Assembly (NCBI RefSeq): GCF_014384705.1
Contig: NZ_JACRSN010000016.1
Coordinates: 10,758-74,757, forward strand
DNA from: Yeguia hominis
GTDB lineage: Bacteria; Bacillota; Clostridia; Oscillospirales; Acutalibacteraceae
Length of the DNA stretch: 64,000 bases
Reading direction: 5' to 3'
Below the pieces are notes generated by a model. The model ran no database searches. It saw only the letters and a list, made by a program, of their open reading frames with translations, and was not told the DNA's origin. The position numbers were made by a program, and so were the translations under genes. Below are positions 25,212-33,543 of the stretch, one piece after another; position 1 is the first letter of the stretch; every line of letters begins with the position of its first letter.

Positions 25212-25798
25212 GTTTCGTCCTCCAAAAGCCTTTGAATTCGCCCGGTAATTTCTGCCCGCGCCTGCTCAACCGCCTGTTTCCCATAGCGTCCCGCCGGAAA
25301 AACAAACGGTTCGCCAAACCGGATTTCGATTCGCTTAAAAAGCCGGACGCGTCCTTTGCACCGGATACACGCCGGAAGAACCGACGCACCCGAACGCAAC
25401 GCCAGAAAGGCGGCTCCGGGCAGCGCAGAAAACGGCTCACAATCTGACACACACCGTCCCTGCGGAAACACGCCGAGAACGGCTTCGGATTTCAAAAGCG
25501 ACAGCGCCGTCCGCAAAGAAGTCAAGTCGCTGCTTTCCCGGTTTACCGGAAAAGCCCCCAGCCGGTAAAGCAGCCCTCTGGCAAGTTTACCATGCTCGTC
25601 AAACAGCTCGGATTTGGCCATGTACCGGATTGGTCTGGGGCAGCCCATCGCCAGAAACAACGGATCACATACACTGCGGTGATTGCTCAAAAGCAAGACC
25701 GCGCCGCTTTGCGGAATCCGCTGCGCGCCGTCAATCCGAATCCGAAACAGGGCTCTGGAAATTGTCCCCAGAATTTTCAGCCCTGCTGTGTAGAGCAT
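25208..25798 (-). CDS. plsC: 1-acyl-glycerol-3-phosphate acyltransferase (PlsC family), copy 1
   Basis: 196 residues. Transfers an acyl chain to lysophosphatidate in phospholipid synthesis. The HX4D motif is seen as NHRSVCD near residue 38, and the later GVFPQGRCVSD block corresponds to the FPEGTR motif, slightly degenerate. It overlaps the other plsC by 22 bases and ispH by 4. Two adjacent PlsC-like proteins may differ in chain or substrate preference. Confidence 0.88.
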   Translation of the reverse strand: MLYTAGLKILGTISRALFRIRIDGAQRIPQSGAVLLLSNHRSVCDPLFLAMGCPRPIRYMAKSELFDEHGKLARGLLYRLGAFPVNRESSDLTSLRTALSLLKSEAVLGVFPQGRCVSDCEPFSALPGAAFLALRSGASVLPACIRCKGRVRLFKRIEIRFGEPFVFPAGRYGKQAVEQARAEITGRIQRLLEDET

Positions 25799-26433
25799 AG
25801 ATCGCCTTTCTCAAAATCCGCTAGATCCCGTTCCCGCAGCGCGGCAATCCGTTCCATCAGCATACGGCTTGCACGCCGGTATTCCGCGCTGGTTCCTTCT
25901 ATAATTCCCAGCTGCTCCGGCAGAATCACTTCTCCATAGGAAATGCACACCTTGCGAAACGGCTTGATTTTTCCGCCGCCTTTTGCCGTAATACAGACCG
26001 GAACAATCGGCGCATGATTCTGATACGCCAGCATCACCGCTCCGGTTTTCGGGCGCAGCAACTCTCCGGTTTTGGAGCGCGTTCCCTCGATAAAAATTCC
26101 CAATGTCTTTTCTTCCTGAAGGATCTGTTCTGCGGTTCCCAGCGCATTTCGGTCTCCCGTTCCGCGCTCTACCGGAAAGGCGCCCAACCCGCGAAGCAGC
26201 CAGCGAAGGAAGCGGTTGCGAAACAACTCCGCCTTCGCCATATAATAGACCTGCCGCTCCTGCGCCACGCCGAGATACAGCGGATCATTGAGCGAAAAGT
26301 GGTTGCTGCAAAGGACCATCCTGCCCTCCGGAAGCGGACCCGCACGCCGGATCACCAGCGGCGAAAAAATTGCATAAATGACCGGAATCACGACTTTTGC
26401 AAACCGGTACAGCGGCGTCATTTTTGTTTTCAC
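25777..26433 (-). CDS. plsC: 1-acyl-glycerol-3-phosphate acyltransferase (PlsC family), copy 2
   Basis: 218 residues, with an N-terminal hydrophobic segment (about 12-28). Both acyltransferase motifs are canonical: NHFSLND (HX4D) and GIFIEGTRSKTGEL, followed by KTGAVMLAYQNHAPIVPVCI. It follows cmk by 86 bases and overlaps the next plsC. Because its second motif is closer to consensus than that of copy 1, this is the better candidate for the main LPA acyltransferase. Confidence 0.92.
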   Translation of the reverse strand: MKTKMTPLYRFAKVVIPVIYAIFSPLVIRRAGPLPEGRMVLCSNHFSLNDPLYLGVAQERQVYYMAKAELFRNRFLRWLLRGLGAFPVERGTGDRNALGTAEQILQEEKTLGIFIEGTRSKTGELLRPKTGAVMLAYQNHAPIVPVCITAKGGGKIKPFRKVCISYGEVILPEQLGIIEGTSAEYRRASRMLMERIAALRERDLADFEKGDLCSTQQG

Positions 26434-26519
26434 AGATATCCCTTCTCTTCTTCTGCTGTTTCTTCTGCTTTCTGATTATACAAAACAATTATGAATAAAT
26501 CTACCGGCCACGCCAGAGA

Positions 26520-27191
26520 TCAGGCAGTTTTTTCACGGATAATCGCGACCAAACGGTCTACTACCTCGTCAAAGGACAGCTCGCTCGTATCGAGCAGCAC
26601 CGCATCCGGAGCCGCCTTGAGCGGTGCAATTTCCCGGTTCATATCCTGCTCATCCCGCTGCCGAATCTCCTGCAGCACAGTTTCATATTCCGCAGGCGTT
26701 CCTTTCTCCTGAAGCTCTGCGCACCGGCGACGCGCACGCTCCTCCGGAGACGCCGTCAAAAACACCTTGACCTGCGCGTCCGGCAACACGACCGTCCCGA
26801 TATCGCGTCCGTCCATCAGGACATTGTTTTTCAGCGCCATATCCCGCTGCAGCTGAAACAGCAGCTTCCGCACTGCCGGCACCGCAGAAACCCGCGACGC
26901 CGCCATCGAAACCTCCGGTGTCCGGATTTTCCCGGTCACGTCATCTCCGCACAAAAACACATGCTGCCCGTCCGGCTGAAACGCAAGCTCCACCGTAATC
27001 TCACCCTGCTGCGCTACCGCTGCAATATCTTCAGGACAGGTAAAATTCACTCCATGCTCCTGCATATAAAGCCCCACCGCACGGTACAACGCGCCCGTAT
27101 CCGCGTAAAGATATCCCAACTTTTTTGCAGCGCTGCGCGCTACCGAACTTTTGCCGGCTCCGGCCGGCCCGTCAATTGCAACTGCTATCAT
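26520..27191 (-). CDS. cmk: Cytidylate kinase
   Basis: 223 residues. Phosphorylates CMP/dCMP. P-loop IDGPAGAGKSSVAR at the N-terminus; YADTGALYRAVGLYM and MDGRDIGTVVLPDAQVKVFL are classic Cmk segments. The ATG at 27191 is preferred because GAGG lies 10 bases upstream; the TTG three codons earlier almost touches that site. It belongs to the conserved baiN-cmk-plsC-ispH/rpsA run seen in many Clostridia. Confidence 0.95.
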   Translation of the reverse strand: MIAVAIDGPAGAGKSSVARSAAKKLGYLYADTGALYRAVGLYMQEHGVNFTCPEDIAAVAQQGEITVELAFQPDGQHVFLCGDDVTGKIRTPEVSMAASRVSAVPAVRKLLFQLQRDMALKNNVLMDGRDIGTVVLPDAQVKVFLTASPEERARRRCAELQEKGTPAEYETVLQEIRQRDEQDMNREIAPLKAAPDAVLLDTSELSFDEVVDRLVAIIREKTA

Positions 27192-27241
27192 TTTGCTCAA
27201 ACCTCACTTTATCAATTATAGAATCCGCATTTCAGATGCAT

Positions 27242-28483
27242 TTATCCGACCGCGGCGGAAATTCCCGCCGCCCTTCCGGTCGAAAATGCAATCTGCAGAT
27301 TGAAGCCGCCTGTGTAGGCGTCCACATCCAGGACTTCACCCGCAAAATACAGGCCGGGCAACCATTTGGACTCCATCGTTTTCGGCTGAACTTCCCGCAC
27401 AGAGACACCGCCTGCCGTCACAATGGCCTCTGCGATCGGACGGAATCCTTCCGCTACGACTTCGAAGGATTTCATCAGCGCCGCCAGACGCTGCCGCTGC
27501 GCTCTGGTCACAGAATGGCATTTTTCATGCGGTTCCATCTCCGCACGCCGCATCATAACCGGAACCATTTTCCGCGGAAGCAGCCCTTCTAAAACATGCT
27601 GAAAATCGCGGTTTTTCTGCTGTGAAAAATCCCGCACCAGACGCGCGTCCAGCTTTTCCGGAGAGAGCGCCGGCTTGAGATCTATCCGGAAGACGTATCG
27701 TCCCGGTTCCATATCGCGGATATGGCTGCCCGCACTCAAAATGACCGGGCCAGAAAGCCCGAAGTGCGTGAACAGCAGTTCCCCGAAATCCTCATACAGT
27801 ACCCGATCTTTCTGCCGGTCGTAAACCTGCACCGCACAGTTCCGCAGGGAGAGTCCCTGCATCTGCGCACAATCCGTCCCCTCGCAAACGATCGGAACAA
27901 GAGAAGGACGCAGCGGAAGGATGGTATGCCCCGCCTGCTGTGCAAGCCGGTACCCCATTCCGTCAGATCCGGTTCCGGGATAGGACATTCCGCCGCAGGC
28001 AACGATAACGCGATCTGCCGGATATCGCGTTTCCGACGCACCCAGAACACCGCGCAGCTTTCCCTCTTCTATCCAAAGCGCCTGTACCGCTTCCTGCCGG
28101 ATGCAGACCCCCGTGCGCCGCACATATCCTGCCAGCGCATCGACGATATCGACCGCCCGATCGGACACCGGAAACACCCGGTTTCCACGTTCTATTTTGA
28201 GCGGGACGCCGCATTGCTCGAAAAAAGCAATCGTATCGTCCGGGCAGAACTGGGAAACGGCGCTATACAAAAAGCGCCCGTTCGTCACAACATTCGAGAT
28301 AACCTCCTGCGCCGTGCAGTGATTGGTCACATTGCACCGACCCTTGCCCGTAATCATCAGCTTTCGTCCCGGACGGGTATTTTTTTCTAAAAGGAGTACC
28401 CGCGCGCCGTTCTCCGCCGCGGTTCCGGCCGCCATCATCCCTGCGGCTCCGGCGCCTACAACAATCAGATCATATCCGCTCAA
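27242..28483 (-). CDS. BaiN/YhiN-family FAD-dependent oxidoreductase
   Basis: 413 residues, HI0933-like flavoprotein. The N-terminal FAD-binding motif is YDLIVVGAGAAGMMAAG, then the family signature RKLMITGKGRCNVTNH, and at the C-terminus a second FAD contact with YFAGEVLDVDAYTGGFNLQ. The start is a TTG that overlaps the stop of the rpiR-type gene (TTGA). Substrate unknown; only some relatives act on bile acids, and nothing here indicates that activity. Confidence 0.9.
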   Translation of the reverse strand: MSGYDLIVVGAGAAGMMAAGTAAENGARVLLLEKNTRPGRKLMITGKGRCNVTNHCTAQEVISNVVTNGRFLYSAVSQFCPDDTIAFFEQCGVPLKIERGNRVFPVSDRAVDIVDALAGYVRRTGVCIRQEAVQALWIEEGKLRGVLGASETRYPADRVIVACGGMSYPGTGSDGMGYRLAQQAGHTILPLRPSLVPIVCEGTDCAQMQGLSLRNCAVQVYDRQKDRVLYEDFGELLFTHFGLSGPVILSAGSHIRDMEPGRYVFRIDLKPALSPEKLDARLVRDFSQQKNRDFQHVLEGLLPRKMVPVMMRRAEMEPHEKCHSVTRAQRQRLAALMKSFEVVAEGFRPIAEAIVTAGGVSVREVQPKTMESKWLPGLYFAGEVLDVDAYTGGFNLQIAFSTGRAAGISAAVG

Positions 28484-29352
28484 TTTGTTTTCTCATCCAC
28501 CTTTTCGTACACACCGTATTCGTCCCAAATGGTCTCCAGGCGGCGGAACATTTCTGCCACGTCTGCTTTCCGCCGAATGGCTGTTGCAACAATAAACGCA
28601 TTTAAAAGGCTCAGCGGTGCTACCAGAGAATCCACAAAGGAAGCAATCCCGCTGCGGGCAAGCAATAAAAAGTCTGCCGCTTCTGCAATCGGCGAGACCG
28701 GGCTGTCTGTAATTGCAATGCATTTTGCGCCGACATCCGAAGCAAAGCGCATGGCTTTGACCACTTTTTTGGAATAACGCGGGAAACTAATTCCAATCAC
28801 GGCGTCGCCTTTCCCGATCCGGATCATCTGCTCGAAAATCTCCGCCTCACTGGCGACATTCAGGTGATGTACATCATCTAAAATCAGGCCAAAATAATAG
28901 GAAAGAAACGTCGCCAGCGCAGAGGAACTCCGCGTACCGACAACATAAACCTTCTCCGCAGAGACAACGGCATCTACTGCACGGTCAAAGTCCTCATGTG
29001 AGACCTCTTCCATCGCGCGCCGAATCATATCGATATCCTGGTTGAACACGGCATCCAAAAGACTTTCCGGCGCGATGGTCCGCGCGGTAATCTCCAGGCG
29101 CTGCACACTGGTCAGCTTGTTACGGATCATCTCCTGAATGGCTCTTTGCAACGCCGGATATCCGGAATATCCGAGTTCTGCAGCAAACCGGACGACTGTC
29201 GATTCGCTCACGCCAACCGTATTCCCCAATTTTACAGCCGTCATAAACGCCACTTCGTCGTAGTGCTTCAAAATATACTGTGCAATCAGCTTTTGTCCCT
29301 TCGAAAAGCCGCCCATGTTTTCATGGATCCGCTCTGAAAGCTGACTGTTCAT
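28480..29352 (-). CDS. MurR/RpiR-family transcriptional regulator
   Basis: 290 residues. N-terminal helix-turn-helix (about 1-75; VGVSESTVVRFAAELGYSGY), then a SIS sugar-phosphate-binding domain (about 110-260) with VYVVGTRSSSALA and GISFPRYSKKVVKAM. The ATG at 29352 has GAAAGAAGG about 6 bases upstream; an ATG two codons earlier touches that site. It starts the baiN-cmk operon. A 13-bp inverted repeat 75 bases upstream may be its operator. It probably senses a sugar phosphate. Confidence 0.9.
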   Translation of the reverse strand: MNSQLSERIHENMGGFSKGQKLIAQYILKHYDEVAFMTAVKLGNTVGVSESTVVRFAAELGYSGYPALQRAIQEMIRNKLTSVQRLEITARTIAPESLLDAVFNQDIDMIRRAMEEVSHEDFDRAVDAVVSAEKVYVVGTRSSSALATFLSYYFGLILDDVHHLNVASEAEIFEQMIRIGKGDAVIGISFPRYSKKVVKAMRFASDVGAKCIAITDSPVSPIAEAADFLLLARSGIASFVDSLVAPLSLLNAFIVATAIRRKADVAEMFRRLETIWDEYGVYEKVDEKTN

Positions 29353-29426
29353 AATCATCCTTCTTTCCTGCCTGTCCTGCATCGAAAATGCGAACCAGCT
29401 TTTACTCTTCATCCATCTTAAAGCGG

Positions 29427-29480
29427 AATCCTGCAAAAAGCAAGGCTTTTTTGCGACTTAGCCCCAATTTTTGCAGGATT
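29427..29480. repeat. 13-bp perfect inverted repeat upstream of the rpiR-type gene
   Basis: Arms AATCCTGCAAAAA (29427-29439) and TTTTTGCAGGATT (29468-29480), separated by 28 bases. On the plus strand it is followed by TTATTTTAATTA. It lies between the divergent rpiR-type and DUF3842 genes, so it could be an operator or a leader stem-loop. Confidence 0.7.
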
Positions 29481-29534
29481 TTATTTTAATTATGCATTTT
29501 TGAAGTCCGCCTCGTTTTTCTAAAGCAATAAGTC

Positions 29535-29563
29535 TTGAACCTATTTTGGAAAGCGACTATAAT
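29535..29563 (+). promoter_or_regulatory. SigA-type promoter of the DUF3842 gene
   Basis: -35 TTGAAC (29535-29540), 17-base spacer, -10 TATAAT (29558-29563), 40 bases before the ATG. Confidence 0.8.
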
Positions 29564-29603
29564 AACAGATAGAATTTCACCACAAAAAAGGAGAACGGCA
29601 GCT

Positions 29604-30023
29604 ATGAATATCGTGGTCATTGATGGACAAGGCGGGAAAATCGGCAGTCTTGTGATCGAGCAGCTCAAAAAGAAATTACCCGGCCAGACACTCACCGCCA
29701 TTGGCACCAACACGGCCGCTACCGCAGCCATGCTCCGCGCCGGCGCGGATTTTGCCGCAACAGGAGAAAATCCGGTCATCGTCAATGCCGCCGACGCCGA
29801 CATCATTATCGGGACGATCGGCATTGTTGTTTCCAATGCCCTGCTCGGTGAAATCACTCCGGCTATGGCACATGCAGTCGGCAGCAGCCGGGCACAAAAG
29901 GTGCTGATTCCGGTAAACCGCTGCCATACCTTTGTTGCCGGCGTCCAGGATCTCCCACTCGCCGACTATGCGGCCGATGCTGCCGCAAAAGTGTTGGAAC
30001 TGGCCTCTGCCCGGGAGAGCTAA
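29604..30023 (+). CDS. DUF3842 family protein
   Basis: 139 residues, MNIVVIDGQGGKIGSLVIEQ at the start. The glycine-rich N-terminus looks like a nucleotide-binding loop of a Rossmann-type fold. Further conserved-looking segments are IGTNTAATAAMLRAGADFA, ATGENPVIVNA and ADIIIGTIGIVVSNALLGE, which match the DUF3842 pattern I know from Clostridia. AAGGAG lies 9-10 bases before the ATG at 29604; an earlier start at 29535 falls inside the promoter. Function unknown. It is transcribed alone, against the surrounding minus-strand genes. Confidence 0.85.
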   Translation: MNIVVIDGQGGKIGSLVIEQLKKKLPGQTLTAIGTNTAATAAMLRAGADFAATGENPVIVNAADADIIIGTIGIVVSNALLGEITPAMAHAVGSSRAQKVLIPVNRCHTFVAGVQDLPLADYAADAAAKVLELASARES

Positions 30024-30264
30024 GCATCAAGCGCTAAGAATCGCGGGCAGTAAGACCGGCAAATTGGGTTTCACCGGACATGCACGGGTTGGCGGGTTTC
30101 ATCTGCATTGTGCAGCGATCCGATATGGCGACCGTGTAATCCGCCATACTGGAAACCAGGCCGGTTCGGGCTGACTTTTGTATCCGCATGAATACTTCGT
30201 TTATCCAGATCAGAATCCCCGTATCCTGGACGATTCTGCCGTCCATTGTTTTTGCAAGCAAATA
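30024..30264. other. Gene-free interval between the DUF3842 gene and folD
   Basis: About 240 bases. A 96-codon minus-strand frame covers it, but it starts inside the hairpin at 30266-30296 and has no ribosome site or known motif, so I do not call it. No promoter or tRNA seen. Confidence 0.5.
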
Positions 30265-30265
30265 A

Positions 30266-30296
30266 GCGCCCGGAAGGAGTCTGCCTTCCGGGCGCT
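30266..30296. terminator. Terminator hairpin between the DUF3842 gene and folD
   Basis: Stem GCGCCCGGAAGG / CCTTCCGGGCGC with a 6-base loop and moderate T tracts on both sides. It lies 19 bases past the folD stop and probably serves folD, and possibly the convergent gene too. Confidence 0.8.
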
Positions 30297-30314
30297 TTCT
30301 CTCTGTAGAGTCGC

Positions 30315-31175
30315 TTATTCGCAAATTGTTCCAAAAGCCTTCTTTTCTGCCGACTGAATCGTCTGCCGCATCAAGCTGACAATGGTCATTGGCCCAACAC
30401 CGCCCGGAACCGGCGTATACGCACTGGATTTCGGCGCCGCCTGTTCCAGATCAATATCGCCGATATTGCCCGGGTTATAGCCGGCATCTACCAGCACTGC
30501 CCCGTCTTTGACCCACTCGGCTTTTACAAATTTCGGCTTTCCAACCGCAGCAACCACAATATCTGCTCGACGCACAATTTCCGGCAGGTTTTTGGTTCTG
30601 GAATGACAGATTGTAACCGTGGCATCCGCATTTAACAGCAGCATTGCAACCGGTTTTCCGAGGATCGGGCTGCGTCCAATGACAACCGCCTCCTTGCCTG
30701 CAATCTCAATTCCGTAATACTCCAAAATGGACATGATTGAGAGCGGCGTCGCCGATTTATAGGCATCCAGGTGCATGGTCATCGCGCCGAAACTCGCTGT
30801 ATTGACGCCGTCGACATCCTTTTCCAGCGCAATGGCATTGAAGCACGCCTGTTCATCGATCTGCGCCGGAACCGGATGCTGCAACAGGATTCCGCAAACA
30901 TCGTCATCTGCATTCAGCGCTTCAATAACCCGAATCAATTCCTCTGTCGTAGTCTCTCCGGAAAGTTCAACCTTTCTCGAATCGATGCCCACCCGTTTGC
31001 AGGCGTTTCCCTTCATTCGGACATACGTCACCGACGCCGGGTTATCCCCAACTAAAATCGTTGCAAGGACCGGAACTCTTCCTGTCTTGGCAATGACTTT
31101 TTTGGCGCGCTCCGCCAATTCCGCTTCCATTTTCTTTGCAAGCGCCTTTCCATCCAGCACAAACGGTTCTGCCAT
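30315..31175 (-). CDS. folD: Bifunctional methylenetetrahydrofolate dehydrogenase/cyclohydrolase (FolD)
   Basis: 286 residues. Interconverts 5,10-methylene-, methenyl- and 10-formyl-THF. Signatures: VGDNPASVTYVRMKGNACKRVGI with the catalytic lysine in the YVRMK motif; GILLQHPVPAQID; the cofactor loop VVIGRSPILGKPVAMLLL; and PVPGGVGPMTIVSLMRQT near the C-terminus. AGGTTGAG precedes the ATG. It has its own consensus promoter (31240-31268). Confidence 0.96.
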   Translation of the reverse strand: MAEPFVLDGKALAKKMEAELAERAKKVIAKTGRVPVLATILVGDNPASVTYVRMKGNACKRVGIDSRKVELSGETTTEELIRVIEALNADDDVCGILLQHPVPAQIDEQACFNAIALEKDVDGVNTASFGAMTMHLDAYKSATPLSIMSILEYYGIEIAGKEAVVIGRSPILGKPVAMLLLNADATVTICHSRTKNLPEIVRRADIVVAAVGKPKFVKAEWVKDGAVLVDAGYNPGNIGDIDLEQAAPKSSAYTPVPGGVGPMTIVSLMRQTIQSAEKKAFGTICE

Positions 31176-31239
31176 ATCTCAACCTCCATTTTTTCTCTTC
31201 CGCAGGCACAGGGCCTCGAAATTTTTCCGCTCTGAACGT

Positions 31240-31268
31240 ATTATATAACACAACGCTGCGGTTGACAA
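31240..31268 (-). promoter_or_regulatory. SigA-type promoter of folD
   Basis: Minus strand -35 TTGTCA (31263-31268), 17-base spacer, -10 TATAAT (31240-31245), about 65 bases before the ATG. Confidence 0.85.
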
Positions 31269-31312
31269 TGTCGGAATTGGTTTTCCCGGCATTCATCTGA
31301 CCGCAGCGCAGT

Positions 31313-31849
31313 TCAGTGCAAAAATTTATGCAATTTCCCCTGCAGACGCCGGCAATAGAGAACCACCACGCCAAACAGTGCAGAGTCATAGAGCACAAAC
31401 ACAACGTTTCCAAGCAGCAAAAGCAGCAGCGGAATTGACACGCCGAACATCATAAAATCTTCCTGCGGCACCATCAAAACTGTTACCGCAAGCAGATAAT
31501 CCGCAATCATCGCCGCATTAAAAATCAGGAGTTTGGCTCCCCAGCAAAGCCATTTTCGAGGGATCCGATCCAGCGTTGCCTTGAGAACCGGATAATATCC
31601 AAAAAACAGGACAAACATCAGCGCTGCTTCTTTGTCTGAAACAAACAGCAAAGAAAGCACCGATACCACCGCATAGGTCAGCCAGGCCCACTTTGCGCAG
31701 AGTTCCAGCACAATTGCCATCAGAAACATTCCGGCAAGCGCCGGAAGCGCAATCGTTGCAATCTGAACAACACCCGCAAGCAGCATCAAAACCATACACA
31801 GCGCTGCGATTACCCCGCAGAACGCTACCGCCATCGTTTTTCGCATCAT
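31313..31849 (-). CDS. Polytopic membrane protein, unknown function
   Basis: 178 residues, with about five to six hydrophobic helices covering almost the whole chain and short basic loops. The helix arrangement resembles ECF transporter S components and similar small membrane proteins, but no family signature is visible. It starts 13 bases after the J-domain gene in the same direction and is probably the third gene of that operon. Confidence 0.7.
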   Translation of the reverse strand: MMRKTMAVAFCGVIAALCMVLMLLAGVVQIATIALPALAGMFLMAIVLELCAKWAWLTYAVVSVLSLLFVSDKEAALMFVLFFGYYPVLKATLDRIPRKWLCWGAKLLIFNAAMIADYLLAVTVLMVPQEDFMMFGVSIPLLLLLLGNVVFVLYDSALFGVVVLYCRRLQGKLHKFLH

Positions 31850-31862
31850 GAATCACCTGCGA

Positions 31863-32504
31863 TCAGCAGCAGGGGATTAAATCCCCGCCCATACATTCAC
31901 AGCAGCAATCCGCGCAAAGCAGCGACGAACAGACGTCGCAGGCGGAACAGCTGCCATTTTGCTGCACGTTTGGATTGTAGCCGCCATAGCCGCGGTACGG
32001 ACCGGCCGTTCCATTGCGCTGATTGGTTGCCTGGTTCATTGCAGCGCGGTATTCCATATTGGAAGGATCCATCTGGCACGCCCGGACAAAATGGTTGTAC
32101 GCCTCATCAAGCCAGCCCCGTTTATAGAGGATCGTTCCCTTCAGGAAGAACCATTCTGCATTTCGGCGATCCACCGGAACGCCGTTTAGGATCTGTTCGG
32201 CATCCGCAATTCGGTTTTCCATAATCAGGCTGCGGACATCGTGATATTCCGAACTGGTATTTGCATAGGCATTATAATACGAACTGCCGCCCGGCTGTTG
32301 GCCGGCTTTGCGCTTTTTGCGCTCATCAACAATCGCGTCATATGCCTCGTTGATTTCCTTCATCTTTTCTCCGGCAAGATCCGCAATCGGGCTTCCGGAA
32401 TACTGATCGGGATGATACTTTTTGGCAAGCGCACGATAAGCTTCCTTGACCTGTTCATCTGTCGCAGTTGGAGAAACACCCAACACTTTATATGGATCCG
32501 ACAT
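31863..32504 (-). CDS. J-domain (DnaJ-like) protein with cysteine-rich C-terminus
   Basis: 213 residues. The J domain (about 3-65) includes YRALAKKYHPDQYSG with the HPD motif that stimulates DnaK ATPase. A TPR-like helical region (about 95-150) follows, then a glycine/tyrosine/asparagine-rich stretch. The end is very cysteine-rich (CSACDVCSSLLCADCCCECM, then CC at the terminus), suggesting metal binding or a disulfide-rich tip. No classical DnaJ zinc-finger (CxxCxGxG) repeats. It overlaps the DUF5685 gene by 17 bases. Confidence 0.88.
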   Translation of the reverse strand: MSDPYKVLGVSPTATDEQVKEAYRALAKKYHPDQYSGSPIADLAGEKMKEINEAYDAIVDERKKRKAGQQPGGSSYYNAYANTSSEYHDVRSLIMENRIADAEQILNGVPVDRRNAEWFFLKGTILYKRGWLDEAYNHFVRACQMDPSNMEYRAAMNQATNQRNGTAGPYRGYGGYNPNVQQNGSCSACDVCSSLLCADCCCECMGGDLIPCC

Positions 32505-33390
32505 GCATTTTCCCCTTCTTCTTATCCTTTGTAAACAAGCTTATCCGCTGCATTTCCGGCAGGCCTTTTGCCACGATATTTTCGATGATCGGCCCAAAAC
32601 GGAGAAACTCCATAAGATTCATCGCCGTAACAGCCTGCCACAGAGATTCATTTAAGCTTTGATTGCAAAATTCCCTTGCCTTTGTCCAATCTGCCTCCGG
32701 GCTTTCCGCCGTCAGACGGAACCGCTGGACAAACGGATTATACGATCCGCTCTTTACATCCTTCCCCAGATCATCTGCGGCATCCATCAAATAGACCCAA
32801 CGGCCGAGAAAATACCCAAACTGCGCGAAAACCCGCTTTTGGGATTCTTTCTGCACCGTCATGGCAAACAACTCCGAAAGCATCTGCGCGGTCGGATCGG
32901 CGGCGGCGTCCAGTGACGGCGTCTGTGCTTTTTCCGCTTCCGCCTGCCGTTTCATCATGGTTTGCACAAGCGCTTCCAACTGCGGATACGCACGCCGGAC
33001 CTTCCGATGTGCCGCAGCCGCAAACGGCCAGACAGCAGCCGCCCGAAGTTTTCCAAAGCACCCGGCGTCTGTCAGGTCGTCCCGAATCTTCCAGTAGGCC
33101 GAAATCACAGAAAATGCAGCGGCCATTGCAAACGCCTCATCTCCGGCTGTACAGAAGGTACACTTTTTCAGCGGGTTGACCACACAGCGCATTCGCTGAA
33201 ACCCAGGGCAATCCGGTGCGCCTGCAAGCTGCACCAAGGCCAAAAAGGTACCGTCATAGCTGAGCGCCATTCTGGCAATCGCGCCATACCGTTTTCCGAT
33301 GCTTTTACAAAGCGCACAGTAGACGCCCCGATACTGCTCATATTCCCGCACAAGCAATTCCGCTTTCAGCGGACGAATATAACCGAACAC
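32488..33390 (-). CDS. DUF5685 family protein
   Basis: 300 residues, all-helical, with conserved-looking cysteines in YRGVYCALCKSIGKRYG and RCVVNPLKKCTFC. Later segments are ISAYWKIRDDLTD and VYLMDAADDLGKDVKSGSYN, with aspartate-rich motifs. I recognise this as the DUF5685 type, common beside J-domain genes in Clostridia. The GTG at 33390 (giving MFGYIRPLKAEL) is preferred because GGAG lies 8 bases upstream and family members start this way; a TTG nine codons earlier has no ribosome site. Function unknown. Confidence 0.82.
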   Translation of the reverse strand: MFGYIRPLKAELLVREYEQYRGVYCALCKSIGKRYGAIARMALSYDGTFLALVQLAGAPDCPGFQRMRCVVNPLKKCTFCTAGDEAFAMAAAFSVISAYWKIRDDLTDAGCFGKLRAAAVWPFAAAAHRKVRRAYPQLEALVQTMMKRQAEAEKAQTPSLDAAADPTAQMLSELFAMTVQKESQKRVFAQFGYFLGRWVYLMDAADDLGKDVKSGSYNPFVQRFRLTAESPEADWTKAREFCNQSLNESLWQAVTAMNLMEFLRFGPIIENIVAKGLPEMQRISLFTKDKKKGKMHVGSI

Positions 33391-33543
33391 AAAATCCGTC
33401 TCCAGTCCGTTTTGCAAGATTACAAATTCATTGTACTATACGTCTGCATTCTATTTCATTAACGATGTGTAAATTTTAGGAGGCAGAACCCACAAGCCGC
33501 CGATTTTTGCGCTGCTTTTCGGAGATCTGCCCCCACTATGACA

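Noticed and set aside
30034..30324. 96-codon minus-strand frame between the DUF3842 gene and folD
   Set aside because: Begins inside a terminator hairpin, has no ribosome site and no recognisable motif.
31313..31849. Call as an ECF transporter S component
   Set aside because: Size and helices would fit, but no substrate-binding signature of a known S-component family is visible.
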